A stretch of DNA of 8,339 nt from VFMC01 sp040398525 (lineage in GTDB: Bacteria > Actinomycetota > Acidimicrobiia > Acidimicrobiales > Ilumatobacteraceae). This document shows positions 6,509 through 8,339 of the stretch, piece after piece; the first letter of the stretch is position 1; every line of letters starts with the position of its first letter. A program made the translations under genes and the position numbers. Location of the stretch: contig JBBATY010000068.1 of NCBI GenBank assembly GCA_040398525.1, positions 1-8,339 on the forward strand. Reading direction: 5' to 3'. The notes beneath the pieces are model-generated. The model worked only from the letters and a program-made list of their open reading frames with translations. It was not told the origin of the DNA and did no database searches.

Positions 6509-8339
6509 GTGCCAAGCATCCTCGCTGCCGAAGGCGGCTACCAAGTATTCGAGCTGAAGGGTGGTGAGTGGGCGGTATTGCTGCTGTCGGTCGCCGCTGC
6601 TCTGCTCGCCATCGCTGTCGGCTTCTACCTCGTCAAGGTGGTGATGGCAGCCGACGCCGGCTCACCCAAGATGCAGGAGATCGCCAAGGCGATCCAGGAA
6701 GGTGCCTGGGCCTATCTGAAGCGACAGTTCCGCACCATCGCCGTCATCCTGATCCCGTTGGCGGCCATCGTGTTCGTCACGTCGACCGCCATCAAGAAGC
6801 CCGACGGCACCGAGGCGCTCGGCTTCGCCGCCGCAGGCACCTGGCGCACCGTGGCCTTCGTCCTCGGCTGCCTCGCCTCGGGCCTCACCGGCTACATCGG
6901 CATGACCCTGGCCACGCGGGGCAACGTCCGCACCGCGGCAGCCGCGCTGAGCGGCTCGATGCCGAAGGCGCTCACCGTTGCGTTCCGCACGGGCGGCATC
7001 GCCGGCATGTTCACCGTCGGCCTCGGCCTGCTGGGCGCCACGTTGATCATCATGATCTTCCAGAACTCGAGCTCGGTCATCCTGGTCGGCTTCGGCTTCG
7101 GTGGCTCGCTGCTGGCGCTGTTCCTCCGTGTCGGCGGCGGCATCTTCACCAAGGCCGCCGACGTCGGCGCCGACCTGGTGGGCAAGGTCGAAGCGGGCAT
7201 CCCCGAGGACGACCCGCGCAACCCCGCCACCATCGCCGACAACGTGGGCGACAACGTGGGCGACTGCGCCGGTATGGCCGCCGACCTCTTCGAGTCGTAC
7301 GAAGTCACCTTGGTGGCCTCGATCATCCTCGGTGTGGCCGCATTCAACTCCATCGGCTTGAACCCCGCTCTGGGTCTGGTGTTCCCGTTGGCCGCACGCG
7401 CCATCGGCGTCATCGCATCGATCGCCGGCGTGTTCGCGGTGAAGGCCAAGGAGGACGAGACCGACGCGCTCAAGCCCATCAACCGCGGCTTCCTCGTGGC
7501 CGGTGTGCTCACTCTGGTCGGCACCCTGGCTCTGGCTCTGGCCTACGTCGGCAACGACAAGGGAATCATGGACGACGAGGGCAAGGTCGTGTTGCTGAGC
7601 GGTGCCGGTTGGCGCGTGTTCGGTGCCGTGGCCGTGGGCCTCATCCTGGCCCAGTTGGTCAGTCGTCTCACCGAGTACTACACCAGCACGCATTACCGTC
7701 CGGTGAAGGAGATCGCCGAGTCCTCCGAGACCGGTCCGGCCACCGTGGTGTTGTCGGGTACCGCCTCGGGTCTCGAGAGCTCGGTCTACGCGGTGGTCGC
7801 CATCGCCGTGGCCATCGGTGTGGCCATCGGCCTCGGTGGCGGCAACCTCACCTTCAGCTTCTACCTGGTCGCTCTGTGCGGCATGGGAATGTTGGCCACC
7901 ACCGGCGTGATCGTGTCCGAGGACACCTTCGGTCCGGTCAGTGACAACGCGGCCGGCATCGCCGAGATGTCGGGCGAGTTCCACGGCGAGCCCGAGAAGA
8001 TCATGGTGGCCCTCGACGCGGTGGGCAACACCACCAAGGCCGTCACCAAGGGCTTCGCCATCGGTTCGGCGGTCATCGCCGCCGTGGCGCTGTTCGCCAG
8101 CTTCATCGAGATCGCCGGCGCCGAGATCGGCGAGAAGGTCACCAACCTCGCCGACGGCGTGTTCCGCGCCCCGGCCCTCGCCATCAACGTCGCCGAACCG
8201 GAGATCTTCATCGGTCTGCTCATCGGTGGCGCCGTGCCGTTCCTGTTCTCGGCCCTCGCCATCCGCGCCGTCGGCCGCACGGCTGGCGTGGTGGTGCAGG
8301 AAGTGCGCAAGCAGTTCGCCGACGGCAAGATCATGCGCG
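6509..8339 (+). CDS. hppA: K+-independent H+-translocating membrane pyrophosphatase (partial, C-terminus missing)
   Basis: The first 610 codons of a polytopic membrane pyrophosphatase that hydrolyses PPi and pumps protons out of the cytoplasm. Signatures: KAADVGADLVGKVE (215-228), the Mg-PPi binding segment NPATIADNVGDNVGDCAGMAADLFE (238-262), LTEYYTSTHYRPVKEI, and DTFGPVSDNAAGIAEM (472-487). The K+-specificity site reads GNTTKAVTKG (506-515): Lys510 and Thr513 mark the K+-independent class, where K+-dependent enzymes carry Ala at the first position. Na+-pumping members are K+-dependent, so proton transport is expected. The GTG start at 6509 is chosen because a stop lies in frame at 6401-6403, no ATG/GTG/TTG occurs between, GGGGGA precedes it, and the resulting N-terminus (MPSILAAEGGYQVFELKGGEW, then a first helix) looks like the family. 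The start is not an ATG, and the first in-frame ATG (residue 46 in VKVVMAAD) lies within or after the first membrane helix. The gene runs past the right edge; the missing part is probably on the order of 100 residues or more. Confidence 0.96.
   Translation, partial: MPSILAAEGGYQVFELKGGEWAVLLLSVAAALLAIAVGFYLVKVVMAADAGSPKMQEIAKAIQEGAWAYLKRQFRTIAVILIPLAAIVFVTSTAIKKPDGTEALGFAAAGTWRTVAFVLGCLASGLTGYIGMTLATRGNVRTAAAALSGSMPKALTVAFRTGGIAGMFTVGLGLLGATLIIMIFQNSSSVILVGFGFGGSLLALFLRVGGGIFTKAADVGADLVGKVEAGIPEDDPRNPATIADNVGDNVGDCAGMAADLFESYEVTLVASIILGVAAFNSIGLNPALGLVFPLAARAIGVIASIAGVFAVKAKEDETDALKPINRGFLVAGVLTLVGTLALALAYVGNDKGIMDDEGKVVLLSGAGWRVFGAVAVGLILAQLVSRLTEYYTSTHYRPVKEIAESSETGPATVVLSGTASGLESSVYAVVAIAVAIGVAIGLGGGNLTFSFYLVALCGMGMLATTGVIVSEDTFGPVSDNAAGIAEMSGEFHGEPEKIMVALDAVGNTTKAVTKGFAIGSAVIAAVALFASFIEIAGAEIGEKVTNLADGVFRAPALAINVAEPEIFIGLLIGGAVPFLFSALAIRAVGRTAGVVVQEVRKQFADGKIMR

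Noticed and set aside
3711..6557. A 948-codon plus-strand open frame antisense to sdhA and sdhC, running into the intergenic region
   Set aside because: It is opposite well-identified SDH genes, its translation is low-complexity (Val/Ala/Arg/Asp/His-rich) with no recognisable domain, and such long antisense frames are usual in GC-rich codon-biased genes.
6568..7984. Long frames overlapping hppA (plus-strand 6568-7944 and minus-strand 6662-7984)
   Set aside because: The hppA frame carries all the pyrophosphatase signatures; these overlapping frames translate to Arg/Gly/His- or Asp/Gly/His-rich sequence without motifs.

Overview
The window is a high-GC, gene-dense chromosomal segment with no mobile element, CRISPR array or RNA gene that I can recognise. 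Protein style (a Sdh1-like succinate dehydrogenase, a K+-independent type membrane pyrophosphatase, GTG starts, TANNNT -10 boxes directly before start codons) suggests an actinobacterium, plausibly of the Acidimicrobiia (Ilumatobacter-like). That taxonomic call is inference from memory, not from a search.

Layout, left to right. (1) On the minus strand, running off the left edge, is the N-terminal 203 codons of a MoxR/ChlI-type AAA+ ATPase. (2) Divergent from it, after 76 bp, is a complete 696-aa cytoplasmic glycoside hydrolase family 2 (beta-mannosidase-like) protein. Its nucleophile motif is kept, but the acid/base Asn-Glu pair is replaced by Asp-Thr. Both genes carry a TANNNT hexamer exactly 6 nt before their ATG and lack a Shine-Dalgarno sequence, the pattern expected of leaderless transcripts. 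(3) After a 39-bp convergent gap comes a minus-strand operon, transcribed right to left, sdhC-sdhA-sdhB: a five-helix cytochrome b anchor, a flavoprotein, and a three-cluster iron-sulfur subunit. It encodes one complex II of the succinate:quinone oxidoreductase family, with no separate SdhD. (4) After a 191-bp divergent intergenic region is the plus-strand gene hppA, encoding a proton-pumping membrane pyrophosphatase of the K+-independent class, cut off by the right edge after 610 codons.

How the genes relate: the sdh operon feeds electrons from succinate into the quinone pool, and HppA converts PPi energy into a proton gradient, so the divergent region serves two energy-conserving membrane systems. 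The ATPase and the GH2 protein have no evident pathway link to them. The region is mostly housekeeping. The points most worth a second look are the altered GH2 active site and the paired leaderless-type promoters. I see no evidence of a wholly new system.
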